64,000 nucleotides of DNA, taken from contig OX393562.1 of the NCBI GenBank assembly GCA_947652115.1, positions 20,506,969-20,570,968 on the forward strand, given 5' to 3'. This document shows, in pieces, positions 14,701-26,200 of this stretch; position 1 is the first letter of the stretch, and each line of letters opens with the position of its first letter. The notes below the pieces were generated by a model. It did no database searches. It worked only from the letters and a program-made list of their open reading frames with translations, and had not been told where the DNA came from. The position numbers and the translations under genes were made by a program. The stretch comes from Blastomussa wellsi (lineage: Eukaryota; Cnidaria; Anthozoa; Scleractinia; Plerogyridae).

Positions 14701-17700
14701 AACTGACCTTCTGTTTTTCATCTGATCTTTTAGTTTTGCATACATCTCTAGTACTACAAGAAGGTAATAAAAAGTTCCTTCTAAATTCTTTCTTTCCTTC
14801 TGAAATATTGTACTGTTCATACAATATATGTACTACAACACATTCTTACAAGTTAATCAACAGCCATAAAATGAAGTTCTTCATGAAGATGTCCTGTAAA
14901 TGAACTCCCTTTTGACAAAAAAGATCCACTTAGGAGGTGTTTGCTTATGGGAGTGTTCACTTAACAGAAGATGACTGGGGTAGCTGTTTATTATTGCAAT
15001 AGGTGTGGAAAATAATTAAATCCAAGAATTGCCAAGACAATGACACCCTGCTCTTCAAATCAACAAACATGAGACTGCATGAATAGTTACAAAGACTGCT
15101 GACACCGCTCTTAAAATCCAGAAAAATGAGACTTCCGAGATAGGTATCATTTATGCCACTAACCAAAGCACAACCTCACCAATACTAAATATATAAAATA
15201 ATTAACATGTGATGCTTTTAAAAAGTATCTACTAGTACCTGGTAAACAAAGGCTGAGGATTTCTATTGCAGATACAATGTTTCTTTGAGTTGTGCGACAG
15301 TATATCAAATTTTCACACTTGCTTGTTAGCTATGAAGTAAAAGAAACAAATTGACACCTAAATTTAAAATTCCTGTACATAAAGTTCTATGTTTCAACAG
15401 AGCATGTGATCTTTTACATGTTGAATGACAATTTACTAATTATTCCACTATAATTAAATTTACAGACTTTTTGTCTTGATCACTGATGTTTGCTTACAAA
15501 AAACTTGATGACTTTTTTGCCTGTAGCCTAACAATTTTGATTCTTTATATACAGACCTCACGTCCTGATTCTTGTATGGACTCATTCACTTCCTTTACTT
15601 TGATCTGATTTTGCAAACAAAATAAAGTTGCATTTATTAATTTTTGCCAATTTAGCTTCTGCAAAGTGCAGTGTTGTCACTGGCCCAGTTGTTTAGTAAG
15701 TCCCATACATGTAAAACAACTTATTTATCCACTGCCAAATAGTGGCTTATCTGATAAATAATACACTTAATGAATTTGGCCAAGATGAACACTCATTACA
15801 CTGTCTTTTTTAACATATTGTGATATATGAATGTATGATGTACAATGTGGCCTCAACTATAAGCCTGGTGGTTTCCAGAGGTAACCTCGCCATATATTAA
15901 ACTCTATACAACAAAGAAAATATGCAAAATAAATTGATGATGATGACGGCAATGACAATGATGATGAAAACAGCTAAAGCGTTCCTACCAAGGGTGAATC
16001 AATGAATCATTATCACAAATTTGATTTTATTACTGGTTTCTATAATCAGCTCCTCAAATGAAGATTTAAAAATTCAAAACAAGACTCAATTCAAAACTTG
16101 AAGTTGATTGGGTTATTGTCTGGTGTCATGCAACAAGCATGTGAGAATTTGGCCACAGCGTTTTCTCATAATTTTGTTCCTCATTTGTTTTTTTTTTTCA
16201 ACCCTCATACTAACAAAAGGGAGGCAAGACTTTCTGGTGCACTGAAAAGGCACAAAAATACTTCTGGCAGAAGAAGAAAGTGGAAAAAATGACCTTGAGA
16301 ATTAGGGATATTTTTCACATGTACACGTTGTACATACTGTCTGGACTGCAAATAACAGTCAGACATTGGGTATTGACCGACCAAAATTTGCCAATGTTCA
16401 ATGAAATCCCAACTGTCGTCATTGACAGAATGTTCGGACATTTTTATGCCTTCCAGTGCAAACACCATTTTTTTTTTTTTGCATTGACAATGCTTTATTG
16501 AGGTGCTCTGTAAGATGACGTCCGACATCACTTCTGTTTTGTTTTGTTTTTTGAATTAAAAAATCACTACTGTTTTGTCTGATCAAAATGGTGACTTAGC
16601 AGGACAAATGTCCTTTCACACAAGAAAAAAATTATTTGTAGCCCTGTACTATATATAATCTATACAAATTTATTACATGGCTAGTGTGTGTCATCGATAT
16701 AATGCATACCCTGATTGGCTAAGTGCTAGGGCATTATTCTCCCACAATTCCAATGGGCCGATTACGAGACAAATCTGGTGTGTTTCTGTTCCACTGGCAA
16801 ATCAAATTATTTGTTTAATTAATCTGCTTAGTAACCATTTGTCTCAAAAATAAATATATAATTTTTTGATGGAATACGTGTTAGTTCATCTGACCTTGGC
16901 AGGTGAACAAATGAATAAACAGATAAGCACACACAAGTGATCAACATTAATGAATCAACTTTTAGCTGGGTTTATTAAACCATATAATAAACAACTTATT
17001 AACCTCGAATGTTCGGTCTTTACAGGAAAATCTCAAACTGAGGCCCTGTAGTATTGACGATTAATAAGTAGTTAAAAATTATACCTGAGTAATTAAATTA
17101 TCATTTAACGTTAGCCATTGAATATAAAGTTTGTTCCAAAAGGCAGCAAGAAGAAAAACCTTTGATGTGTGTGACTTGTTTGAAAAAAATGTGTTGGCTT
17201 GTGAGATATAGTATTGTTTGTGATATATTATTCACTCAATTGCAACTATGTCTTTTATTTCATTTAAAATTAACACAAAAATAAGTGCGAACTGTCATCT
17301 CATGTACAGGAATGTGTTAAATTCCTGAACATGTCCACAATTAAGAAATTACTCTAAACGAAAATATTTTTATTCCTTGAATAAGGACTAGCTTTTAACC
17401 CTAACATACGTAATTAAAAAGTTAAAAATCCAGCATGAGTCTACAGGCATCCCTACAACAATAACATTTGTAATTTGTACAGAAAGTGTTTAAAGCGCGC
17501 AATAATAAAATAGAAATTTACATGTAATGTACATGCATGTACGATGCAAATTAGTTATAAAAAAATATAAACATTCAGGAAAAAATCTTGATGAGGAAAC
17601 ATCTCTTATAATTGTAGTGCATTAAAATACCTTAAGTTTCCGTGCTTCTCCGCGCACTTTGAGTAATTCATTTACAGATTCGATGAAACCTTGATAATGG

Positions 17701-17989
17701 TAGTTACACATCCGTTCGATGTCTTTGTCATGAACTCGTATTCGTTCCTCCAGCTTATCCATAAACTCAGTGTGCTGCTCTCCATCGTAGACGGCTCTAA
17801 ATCAATTTTGAAAACGAAATAAGCAGTATAATAATGAGGCAGATGAAACTTCCTCCACCTCCATAGTCTGGCTGCTGGAGTTATCTGTGACATTTACCTT
17901 AACGTTGGTCCAAGGAGACCGTCACTCGATTCAATCTCAGCTAAGAGGTGTTCAACATGAGAGCTAGATACTGCTGGCTCTGTAGCCAT
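2768..17989 (-). CDS. EXOC6: Exocyst complex component 6 (Sec15 homologue)
   Basis: Subunit of the exocyst, which tethers Golgi- and endosome-derived vesicles at the plasma membrane; Sec15 is the Rab GTPase-binding subunit. I joined 30 exons, all phase-consistent with GT/AG borders (minus strand, 5' to 3'): 17898-17989, 17631-17796, 15557-15604, 15239-15329, 14708-14753, 14204-14266, 13988-14069, 13038-13097, 11558-11632, 11357-11443, 10978-11024, 10553-10606, 10363-10435, 9813-9884, 9402-9451, 8918-8965, 8600-8705, 8127-8183, 7976-8028, 7747-7811, 7307-7353, 7059-7138, 6659-6713, 6304-6376, 4629-4735, 4446-4526, 4131-4191, 3842-3915, 3236-3348, 2768-2900. The product is about 752 aa. Family landmarks are GPTLRAVYDG and ELLKVR (N-term), LVDFSPVYKCL, YYRKQRRKQARLA, RVYGLSTFK and ADWSTYFADHG (C-term). 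Against the ~804-aa vertebrate protein, the acidic linker between exons 8 and 9 is missing. An overlooked small exon there is possible. Confidence 0.95.
3544..3580. repeat. Perfect 17-bp hairpin
   Basis: CCGACTAGGAGTCGGGA (3544-3560) and its exact reverse complement (3564-3580) are separated by three bases, inside the last-but-one EXOC6 intron and next to a SINE. It may be a small insertion or a structured intronic element; no function is claimed. Confidence 0.7.
3595..3779 (-). repeat. tRNA-derived SINE copy
   Basis: Read on the minus strand, it has a tRNA-like head with a B-box-like GGTTCGGATTCAAACC-type segment, followed by the 'cttgggcaagacac' central motif and a 'cacccag...gtacaa' tail region. 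The same order is seen at 12768-12935 (-) and 7450-7600 (+). It lies in an EXOC6 intron. Confidence 0.6.
5100..5220. repeat. Partial copy of the 52136-52503 MITE
   Basis: The stretch around 5110-5200 (gcagaggacggc, gaaatgtacaaag, ataacgcacgtgca) matches the right half of the element at 52136-52503 in the same order. It lies in the large EXOC6 intron between exons 24 and 25. Confidence 0.55.
7450..7600 (+). repeat. tRNA-derived SINE copy, 5' shortened
   Basis: Same family as 3595-3779 and 12768-12935: a B-box-like 'ggtttgagccctgg', then 'gttcttgggcaagacac' and 'cacccaggtgtataaa'. The A-box end is missing or diverged. It is intronic in EXOC6, opposite to the gene's strand. Confidence 0.6.
12768..12935 (-). 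repeat. tRNA-derived SINE copy, most complete
   Basis: On the minus strand it begins with a tRNA-like head: A-box-like 'ggtagcctaatctttagcg', then B-box-like 'gttcgagccctg'. The 'ttgggcaagacac' motif and 'cacccaggtgtataaatg' follow. The RNA polymerase III boxes make this the best copy of the family in the window. It lies in EXOC6 intron 8. Confidence 0.65.
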
Positions 17990-18278
17990 CGCAGTTTAAT
18001 ACACCAGCCTATTCAAGGTCACGTTATTTTGGACTGCAAGAAAACACAGCCTAAAATATCCGCCATCTTGAATTGAAATGAATCTGGGGGTTGTTTGAGC
18101 ATGCGTGGCAGCTGTTTCCTGTTGCTGCCTCGTTTTCGCGCCAAAAGTATAAAGTTCTCCATGGGCCTGGAAACGAATTTGATCTTATGTAATTTCCTCA
18201 CTTGCGAAGTGAAAATTTCACGTTCTGTATTTCCTCGTTATTTGGTTTACGTTTTGAAGGTCCTTACGTTCAAGACCA
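17990..18278. promoter_or_regulatory. Bidirectional promoter of EXOC6 and COX17
   Basis: The two start codons diverge and are 289 bp apart. The interval contains CCGCCATCTTG (18060-18070), the reverse complement of the YY1-type motif CAAGATGGCGG that is common at start sites of housekeeping and mitochondrial genes. No TATA box is obvious. Shared promoter use is inferred from the geometry. Confidence 0.6.
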
Positions 18279-18485
18279 ATGTCAGAAAAAGCAGTGAGTA
18301 CTCCAGTCGTTGCACCCTTGGAAGAAAAGCCGAAAGAGGAGAAGAAGAAGCTGAAACCGTGCTGTGCTTGCCCAGAAACGAAGAAAGTTCGTGACGCTTG
18401 TATTGTCGAACGTGGTGAAGAAAATTGTGGCGAACTTATCGAAGCACATAAAAAGTGTATGAGGGAAATGGGGTTCAACATTTAA
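18279..18485 (+). CDS. COX17: Cytochrome c oxidase copper chaperone COX17
   Basis: This 68-aa protein of the mitochondrial intermembrane space delivers Cu(I) to SCO1 and COX11 for assembly of cytochrome c oxidase. The copper-binding [11 protein letters not shown] motif is intact (Cys28, Cys29 and Cys31). The twin CX9C pairs are Cys31/Cys41 and Cys50/Cys60, and the C-terminus [14 protein letters not shown] matches the family closely. The N-terminus is a lysine/glutamate-rich linker slightly longer than in the 63-aa human protein. The first ATG of the frame is used. The frame has no intron, whereas many animal COX17 genes are split; either introns were lost or this copy is retro-derived. Its head-to-head position with EXOC6 and its undamaged frame argue that it is functional. 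AATAAA signals lie at 19230 and 19399. Confidence 0.95.
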   Translation: MSEKAVSTPVVAPLEEKPKEEKKKLKPCCACPETKKVRDACIVERGEENCGELIEAHKKCMREMGFNI

Positions 18486-19715
18486 ACTGGACATATTGCT
18501 TTGACAACGTTGATTATCACCTGAAATCGAGGATCAGACATTTGTTCATTGACATATCTTTGCTTGATCAAAGTGGGCATGAATGATGCCACCTTACATG
18601 CTTGCACCACTGTAAAGATTGCAAAACTTATAAAACTTCTAACTGCAAGTGCTGGTCGAGTGGAGGTGACAGTGAAAACATTGGTCTAGATATTGAGGAA
18701 ATACAATGATGATGTGGCTCATCAGTTGGAGTTTCTTAGTGACAAAATTATTAAATATGTTTGTATCATGCATGGTCATGAGAGAAGGGAATAATCCCCC
18801 TGGGGGTGGAGGTGTTACGGGGGTGTATAAAATATACCCATTGTATCCCCAACCCACCATGAAAATGCAAAATACCATGATTTTTTCTGAAAACAAAAAG
18901 AAAATGATTTTTCCTTTATATCTCCCCATCACTTTTTTTAAGAATGGTTAAAATGTGTGTGCCTTAAATGTGAAACAAAGAAAACTGAACACCAGAAATA
19001 TTTATTTGTTCAAATAACTTTCCTTGCAATATCTGTTAGCAGACATAATCATGTGTGTGTTACAAGGAAAAAACAATCAGGTGTGAGAAAACTACATTGC
19101 AATCTGCAACTGTAACCAGTTCGTGGTTTTGAGATTTGTTTGCGATTATTGTGATTAGTCACTACAGAATCAACATACCGTAATTTCCTAAGATATGTCC
19201 GGTGTTCACAGTTTTCTTAGTTTGACAGTAATAAATTTCAATGCACATGATTGGAAATTTATAGTTATATTTACAATGTAAGCTAAAAAAATTGCTTTGA
19301 AGTTTAAGAAATTTTTATATAAATATTTATTTGATAGTGACCCAGTCGCTTTAATTTTTGCATAACTTCTTAGCATTATGTATGTGAACTGTGGTTTTAA
19401 TAAACAGCTTAGTCTGGAGGTATTGGGGCGCAGTGTCGCACTATTTTTAGTAACATCGAAAATCCAGGGGACGCTTTTTGGTTAATAGAAGCTGCATGAT
19501 AATGACAAAAATCCTTTGAAAGACTGATAATGTGTAGAAACTGTTTATAGAAGTTTTGGCAGGTGGATGGCCAAGATCGAGATTGCTGCTAACCTGAAAA
19601 TGTCAGGGCGATGTTTTCAAGTTTTCCCATTGCATCTCATGTGAAATCAGTACTAACATATTTTACTTCATCCTTCTGTTCTGTATTCACTTGATGTTAT
19701 AAAATTAGTGATTTA
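18486..19715. other. COX17 3' UTR and intergenic DNA
   Basis: No coding frame is recognised. AATAAA hexamers at 19230-19235 and 19399-19404 are candidate polyadenylation signals for COX17. A short G-rich inverted motif sits around 18815-18840. Confidence 0.45.
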
Positions 19716-20314
19716 GGGCCTCTTCATATGAGCCCGGTTGACCGGGCTAGCCCGGTTACCGAGATCTCGCCTCACTCCTATTTCCTTTGTAAAAATTTCG
19801 ATGTGTTCATATGAGAAGGCGGGCCAGCTCGGTTACCGAGATCTCGGTTGTAGAAACCGAGATCTCGGTAACCGGGATGAAATATTTTCCCATATGAACA
19901 CTCCAGCCCGGTTACCGGGATGAAAATTTTTCAACTACGCATGCCTTGTAAGGACGCTGACTAAACGGAACGCAGCTCACGCGACCTACAACGCGTGCAA
20001 ACATGGCGGATGGCGAAGTGTCTTCCACCTTGACTTCGAAGAGATTCCGTTGGGAAACAGACACGGTAAGGCAGTTGATCGACTGTTTACTTGAATACAA
20101 ATCAAAAATGGCCTATAGAAACCTTGATTTCGACGCCGATAAACAAATTCAGTACCAAGAACAAACTCGTTCCCAGGGCCTCAGTCCACGTTTCGCGCCC
20201 TTTTCGACTCTTTTTCATCCCGGTAACCGGGCTGAAATTTCCCATATGAACAGACGACAAAATTCGTCCCGGTAACCAGGCCAGCCCGGTTACCGGGCTC
20301 ATATGAAGAGGCCC
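19716..20314. mobile_element. PIF/Harbinger-type MITE carrying a Myb-like exon fragment
   Basis: The element starts GGGCCTCTTCATATGAGCCC and ends with the inverted copy of that sequence. It is flanked by TTA on both sides (19713-19715 and 20315-20317), the 3-bp TWA duplication typical of PIF/Harbinger elements. Inside both ends are several copies of a CCCGGTTACCG / GAGATCTCGG motif in alternating orientation. It holds no transposase but does contain the short coding fragment listed next, so it is a non-autonomous derivative. Confidence 0.8.
20003..20170 (+). pseudogene. Myb/SANT-like (MADF-like) N-terminal fragment inside the MITE
   Basis: The frame starts MADGEVSSTLTSKRFRWETD and continues with VRQLIDCLLEYKSKM, resembling the start of a trihelix/Myb-SANT-like DNA-binding domain. 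Harbinger elements encode such a protein as their second gene, so this is probably its first exon kept in a deletion derivative. The similarity breaks off near 20160, where MITE sequence resumes. It could instead be a captured host exon. Confidence 0.5.
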
Positions 20315-20420
20315 TTAGAAATGATCTGAGTATTGACGGGGTGTTAGAAATTTAAATTTAGCTAATTTTGACCAAAAGTCGCGATAAACTCTGAGGTACT
20401 TCCACTTGCGCCATAAACCT

Positions 20421-21002
20421 CAGGCGCGGATCTAGGAAAAATTTTGACCGATTTACTGCAAAAACGAGAGCCAAAGGCACAAGCTCCCAGGGGGGTCTGG
20501 GGGCATGCCCCCCTCCCCCCGGGAAATTTTTTGTAATTTTAACTACCTAAAGTGCCCTTTCCTGGCTTTTTGAGTCAGTCAGACAATATATTTGTCAGTT
20601 CCATTCTCCTTGGATGAAGCCTTGCAAATCTGCGAATTATTTCGTCAAAGTCAATGTCCATGTTGTAATGAATGTACAGCAAGGCAAGTCCTGTCAATCT
20701 CGTCTGTGACATCGTGCTTCGTAAATTCGTTTTCAGTCGCCTCAAAGCTGACACATTCCTTTCACTCTCGCATGTGGTGACTGGTAAGGTGGAAAACATT
20801 TTGAGGCACTCTGTGATGTTAAGATACATCGTATGGTCGATCTCCTTTGAAGTTGCTGATGCAGTAAATGTCAAAACTATTTTTCGACATTCAACTTGCA
20901 GTTTACTTTATTAAAATTATATACATATTTATTTATTTTTTTATTATTAAAATTCTGAACGATTTCTGTAAAACGGTGGAAACCGGTATGGATCCGCGCC
21001 TG
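20421..21002 (-). mobile_element. Deleted hAT transposon with 5-bp target duplication
   Basis: The terminal inverted repeat CAGGCGCGGATC is perfect at both ends, and the flanks aacct (20416-20420 and 21003-21007) are identical. Only the 3' end of a transposase remains inside (next entry). A 5-bp rather than 8-bp duplication would place it among the less common hAT groups with short duplications (inference). Confidence 0.75.
20575..20874 (-). pseudogene. hAT transposase C-terminal dimerisation domain (fragment)
   Basis: The 99-residue open frame contains the hAT C-terminal signature: LPVTTCESERNVSALRRLKT, then RSTMSQTRLTGLALLYIH, then the HPRRM ending. The BED finger and DDE core are absent because the element is only 582 bp long. 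The frame is still open, suggesting fairly recent deletion. Confidence 0.8.
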
Positions 21003-23242
21003 AACCTAGACTTTTGTCAGCCATTAACCAAGTACAATTGACCCTTAAAAGGGCTTTTTATGAAACTCTATTCCTATTCACTACTACCTTGCTAAATATT
21101 TTTATTTATCAACCTTACCTAGTCACTTGAAAGGTGTTTTCTTGCACTATTTTCTGAGGGCATTTTGGGCTTATATTGAAATGGGGCTTGTGCATTAAAA
21201 CTTACAGATAGCAAGTGTTGTTAGTCGTATATGAGGCATTTGTTGTGTTAACTACACAGTGTGTCTCTCCCAGTGGTAGGCCATTTCAGTTTGTGACCGT
21301 CAAATTCGTTGCTGTAGAGAGTGGCGACTCCAGTTTGAAGGCCAGTAAAGGTTAAAAGGGATTAGGGTGGGATGTGATTTTTTTGGCAGAATTTTTTTTG
21401 GGAAATTTTTGGTATTTGGAGAGGAGGCATAAATTGACGTTATCCGTTACATTATTCAGTTTGTGATTGTTTAAAGGTAAAGAGAGGGGCATTTGAGATT
21501 TCAGAAAAACTATGCGTCGTTTCCTTTTAAAAACCACTCCACAACGTTCCTTATTAATAGAAGGAATTTTCCCGACACTTTAATTTCGCTAATTTCGTGT
21601 TTAAAAATAATCGCGGAATGTGTCGCGAACATAAGATGGCGCGAAAATAAAGTGACTGTCATTACGGTCATCATAATTATAAAATTCTTTTTTGCACAAA
21701 TGCCAGCCTTGGGCACTGTTCTTAGTGATGTTATAAATGTTTGCTCTTCCTAGCCTCAACGTTGTTACAAAAATGTTCTTACAAAAAAGAGTAAATAAAA
21801 AATGTGAACGACTTATGAGACGTACGTAATAAGCTCGTTTTGTTTTTGTTAGTGTTCTTATTTCTGTGTAAAGTCGTTTTATCGTGATTCAAGAAAATGT
21901 TTAACGCATTATCAAGGAAATATTTAAGCTTATAACGTTTATGAAATCGCGAAATTAAAGTGAGTCTGGATATGACATTTTCTCAAAATCGCGAAATCAA
22001 AGTGTCGCGAAATAAATGCGGCCACCGAAATCGCGAAAATTTTATGTAATAGGGTAAATTAACCCTGTCCCCAACATGAGATTGCGCACCTTAATTTCGC
22101 ACCCCTGGCCCTTTTTACATCTATTTAGTGATTTTGTATTTTGTATTAAAGAGCCCTTTTAAGTTTTATCATATCAGCAGCAATTACTACATACGAAGCT
22201 TTTTCAACGAGATTCTTGTTAATTCGAAAGACACGATTCAGGCAAGATTCGGCATTTTCAGCAATGAATGATGTTGTCACATGTATTTTGGGATCTTTTG
22301 TATTTCTGTCTTATGTCAGGTTTTTTGAACTCACGTTTAACTTTGTCGATGTCGATGTAGTTCTATTAATAGCCAATAAAATAAAACGACAGCAGTGAAA
22401 TTGTAAATGTGAGTAACCATTAAGTTTCCTTGGTAAACTTCGCACAATTTTTACACCTAAGAACTAATTTCAAGAAATCTTAGCACTTTATATAACTTGA
22501 TGAAACCAAACCAAAACGTAAACTGGCACGTTTCAGGTCTTCAGAGCCCTAAACTAGTCAAATAAAGTGTTTTCCGTGTTTTTCTTCAGCTGCCGAAGTA
22601 AGCTGTAACCGGCCAAGCAACGTTTACGTGACTCGTCTAAAACATCGTGTATTTTCGATATTGTTCAGTTAAAAAAAATTGTATAAGTTTTGTACAATAT
22701 AATAGCCGAGACTAATCAAAGTTTATTAGTCCTATTGTAAATAGAAGAAAGTACAAAGGTAACACTTTTAAAATGGTTCAATGAAAGCTTTTAGTTACGG
22801 GGATACGAGTATCGCTTTTTGTGGAAAGCATGAGGAACAACTTTTGTATCTTTCATTTTTACTGAAACGCTTCAACGCAGGAACGAAGGACCAGTAACGG
22901 TTGGTTTGTGGTAACTGAAATTTGCTTTAACTTATCTTTCCTTTTGCTTTGCGAAGAAAAATAATTCTTCAACTGAAGAGCCAGAGTATTTTTACGGGAT
23001 TTTAATGATCGTAGAATTTTTGATTATCGTTTACTTATTTTTATAACAAAATTCTGGTGCATTTGAAGCAAAATGACGAAATTTATCTACAAGTTCATCG
23101 ATCAATTTCAAATTTTTCCGCGGTGATCAAGGGTGAAGTAACTCCTAATGCTGTACCTTGTACTTGAAGTTTTCCTAGTCAGTTAAAAAATAATAATATT
23201 TTTGACATCATGTTGTAACATCTTTTCGTCAATGAAGCTACC
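21003..23242. other. Intergenic region upstream of the vWA gene
   Basis: No gene is recognised. The stretch 21580-22060 repeats a degenerate 'cgcgaaattaaagtg'-like motif several times and is probably an old interspersed repeat. The rest is AT-rich and should include the promoter of the secreted vWA gene. An ATG at 23233, ten bases before the assigned start, is out of frame and would give only a short upstream frame. Confidence 0.4.
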
Positions 23243-26200
23243 ATGCATTTCTTCCTGTCGATGTTCTTGGTGATCATTTTTGCTACGTTCCAACTTGCTC
23301 ATGGGGATGACATCAAAAGGAATAGCCTTACCGATGTTAACAATGGCTCGAAGCAGAATCAAGAAGTCACCGATTTTGAAGAAACGGATGATAACGACGA
23401 ACAAGAAGATGGAGGCAATTATAGATGGCTAGCTCCAGTACTGTACGATGACCTGGAGAAACGTGGAAGGGCTGGACGCAAAAAGCAGCAAAGCCAAGTG
23501 GCAAATACCACGCCGAAGCCATCTGAAGAGGAAGAGGAGGAACAAATCCGCAAGAAAAAGAAGAACAGAGGAAGAAAAAACAAAGACAAAGATAAAAAGA
23601 AAAAGGATAAGAAAAAGAAATCGCCTAAGGAGCTAGTCACAGAAGAAGGTATGCCTCCGAATGATGTTAGAAAAATGACATTTATAGTAATTTGATAGAT
23701 TGCATATTTGCAAGGAGTAGAGACATAACGACATCCCCAAATCCATGTGTGCTCAAAGGAGACGAGGGAATGCTTGGGTACTTCCTTCAGTAGATCCAAC
23801 ACATATATATTGATAAATAGAAAGCTAAGGGAGACATCCTAAAGTTATCTTGGTGTTATCGTTTAAGATCGACTCATTTCAAAGGAGATGGTTCACTGAC
23901 GAAAATTCCTTTCCTTCAATATCAGTAATCATAATCTTACAAGACCGTTCAAACAAAATACTCACATATAGAAGGTTTTAGCACGAAGCTGCGAGCTTCT
24001 ATCAACGGAGATGCCTGAAAAGCTAAGTCAGCTATGGATACGGTTACCGACGTTGAAAATTATGAAAAGAAAAGAATTAATAAAAAAGAAAATGTTGTGT
24101 TATGCTGAAATTTCATGCTTGAAGAAATCGTGAAAATCGTCCGCAGTTGTGTCTTGTCATAACGTCACTCGGGCGCTTCGCTATTTACAAATATTACTGA
24201 CTTACTTACTTTAATTCTCTCTTCAGATATGGTGTTGTGGTTCGATCATCTGGGCTGCTACAGGGATAAGGGTGTGAGGGCCTGGAAGGACCCTACCATT
24301 CGTGCAATGCCAGTCTTGTACCGAAATAATCGAAGGAGAATTGACTGGACATGGGAAGACTTCCGGCTGGTGATTATGTCATGTGCGGAGGCAGCCCAAG
24401 CCAGGGGATACCCCTGCTTTGGTATCCAGTTCTACGGTGAATGCTGGGGTGCTCTCAATGCCTGCGATACTTACAACCGTTATGGAAACTCAAGTAAATG
24501 TGTTAAAGGAGTTGGTCTCCACTGGGCTAATTTTGTGTACATAGCCAAATGTGGATCAGGTACGAAATGCACGATTTATTGTCTAGATCCGTGCACGGGT
24601 TAACGCCATGCAGGATTAAATTGTTTTAAATAATAATACCTATAAGGGCATTGTTCAGTTATACAGTCGACCACACGCAAGTGGAAAAAGGCTAGCCACG
24701 GTAGAACTGGAATCTTCAAAAATATTACGCGTAGTAAACCCATCCTATTTTATATGACCCCTTAACAAGTACCTTTTTAACTACTCCCTAATGGCATTTA
24801 AAATTAACGTCGTCCTTCTTATCTCTTTCAATTATTAAACGTAATGTTTGCTTTTTAGTCATGATTAGTTTGAGGCATGCTTTTACTTAAAATCCTGGCA
24901 GTGAAAGAACATATATATAACATGGAGCCACAATACTACGGAAATGTAAGCCGTATCGTGTCATGCACAATGGCAATGCCTCGTCCCCAGGCGTCGCTCC
25001 CTGGTCGTACTGGGTGCGCTTTGCGTTTTGGGATTGATTTTGGGCGGTTCGCGTCGCGTTGTGGGACTGATGCGACCGGGAAATCGGAGTGCAGCCTAAC
25101 CATCAATCCCCGCGCTCCTGATTTCCCGCCATACCACCTTGACCGACCGGCGCCTGGAGACGAGGCATCACAAAGGCATATGTCGTCTATTTTTTTTTTT
25201 ACAGTGTATGGGTGTTGTCCTGATAATGCGATGCCGGCCTATGGCCCGAATGGAGAAGGATGTCCAAGTCAGTACAAATTCTTTGAAATTATACTCTGTG
25301 CTTTATTATATTACTACTGACAAAAGATGACATACAACATTCAACTGTATGAGAATGGCTCGGATCTGTGGGCAAAACTATACGTGATCATCATGTTGTC
25401 TATATATATCTTATCATAACGCAGAAAGCGTTGGCGCCAATTTCAAACTTTCCAAAGTAAATCAGACAAAACAGACAAAAGGGGGCTTTGTCTCGCAATT
25501 TTAGGCAATTCCAGCACCACTGACGAAATGCAATTGGTCGTAGAATTATCGGAAATATGACAATGACGGCTTAAGGACGTTCGCGCTTATTGTTTGTGCG
25601 CATCGTTACTGTGCACGCAGTTCGTGTTGCCGATGTCACGCCACGTCATGTATCGATCGCGCGGTCGGTGACCCCTACTTTTTTTTCTAAGAAACTGATT
25701 TTATTTACAATTCTCGGAAGATTGTCAAAAAAGGAACAAAACATCAATGTGGGAAGTTCAAAAATTTTCAAGGTAGAATCCTGCCATCTTGCGGCTGACA
25801 TTAATTTGTAACTCATTATCTTACAGTAGTGAAAGTCTCAGAAAAAAAATCAATGTTAGAAAATTTTCGCGCGAGTGTCCTAAAAACTGTAGAGGAACGA
25901 GAAAGAAACACAGAAAAGCCAAAAGAAGCTTGGATGGGCAAAACTGGATTTGCATTTGGATAAATTTGAAAACGTTGGCCGGGAATTTTTAAGTTTGTCT
26001 CAATTTGTAAAAAAATGTCTTTTTGCCAAGAGTGCTGTGTGTGACCCTAGACCCCGTTACGGGGGTGGTAACTCCAATCTCGGAAGAAAACCAAACTTCT
26101 TCCGGGAATCTGAAAATTTTACCGGGAATTGGGAGACTCAGGATTTTTTCAGGGAAACATAAAGTCATATAACTCAGTAACATCTCGGGAAATTTTGAGA

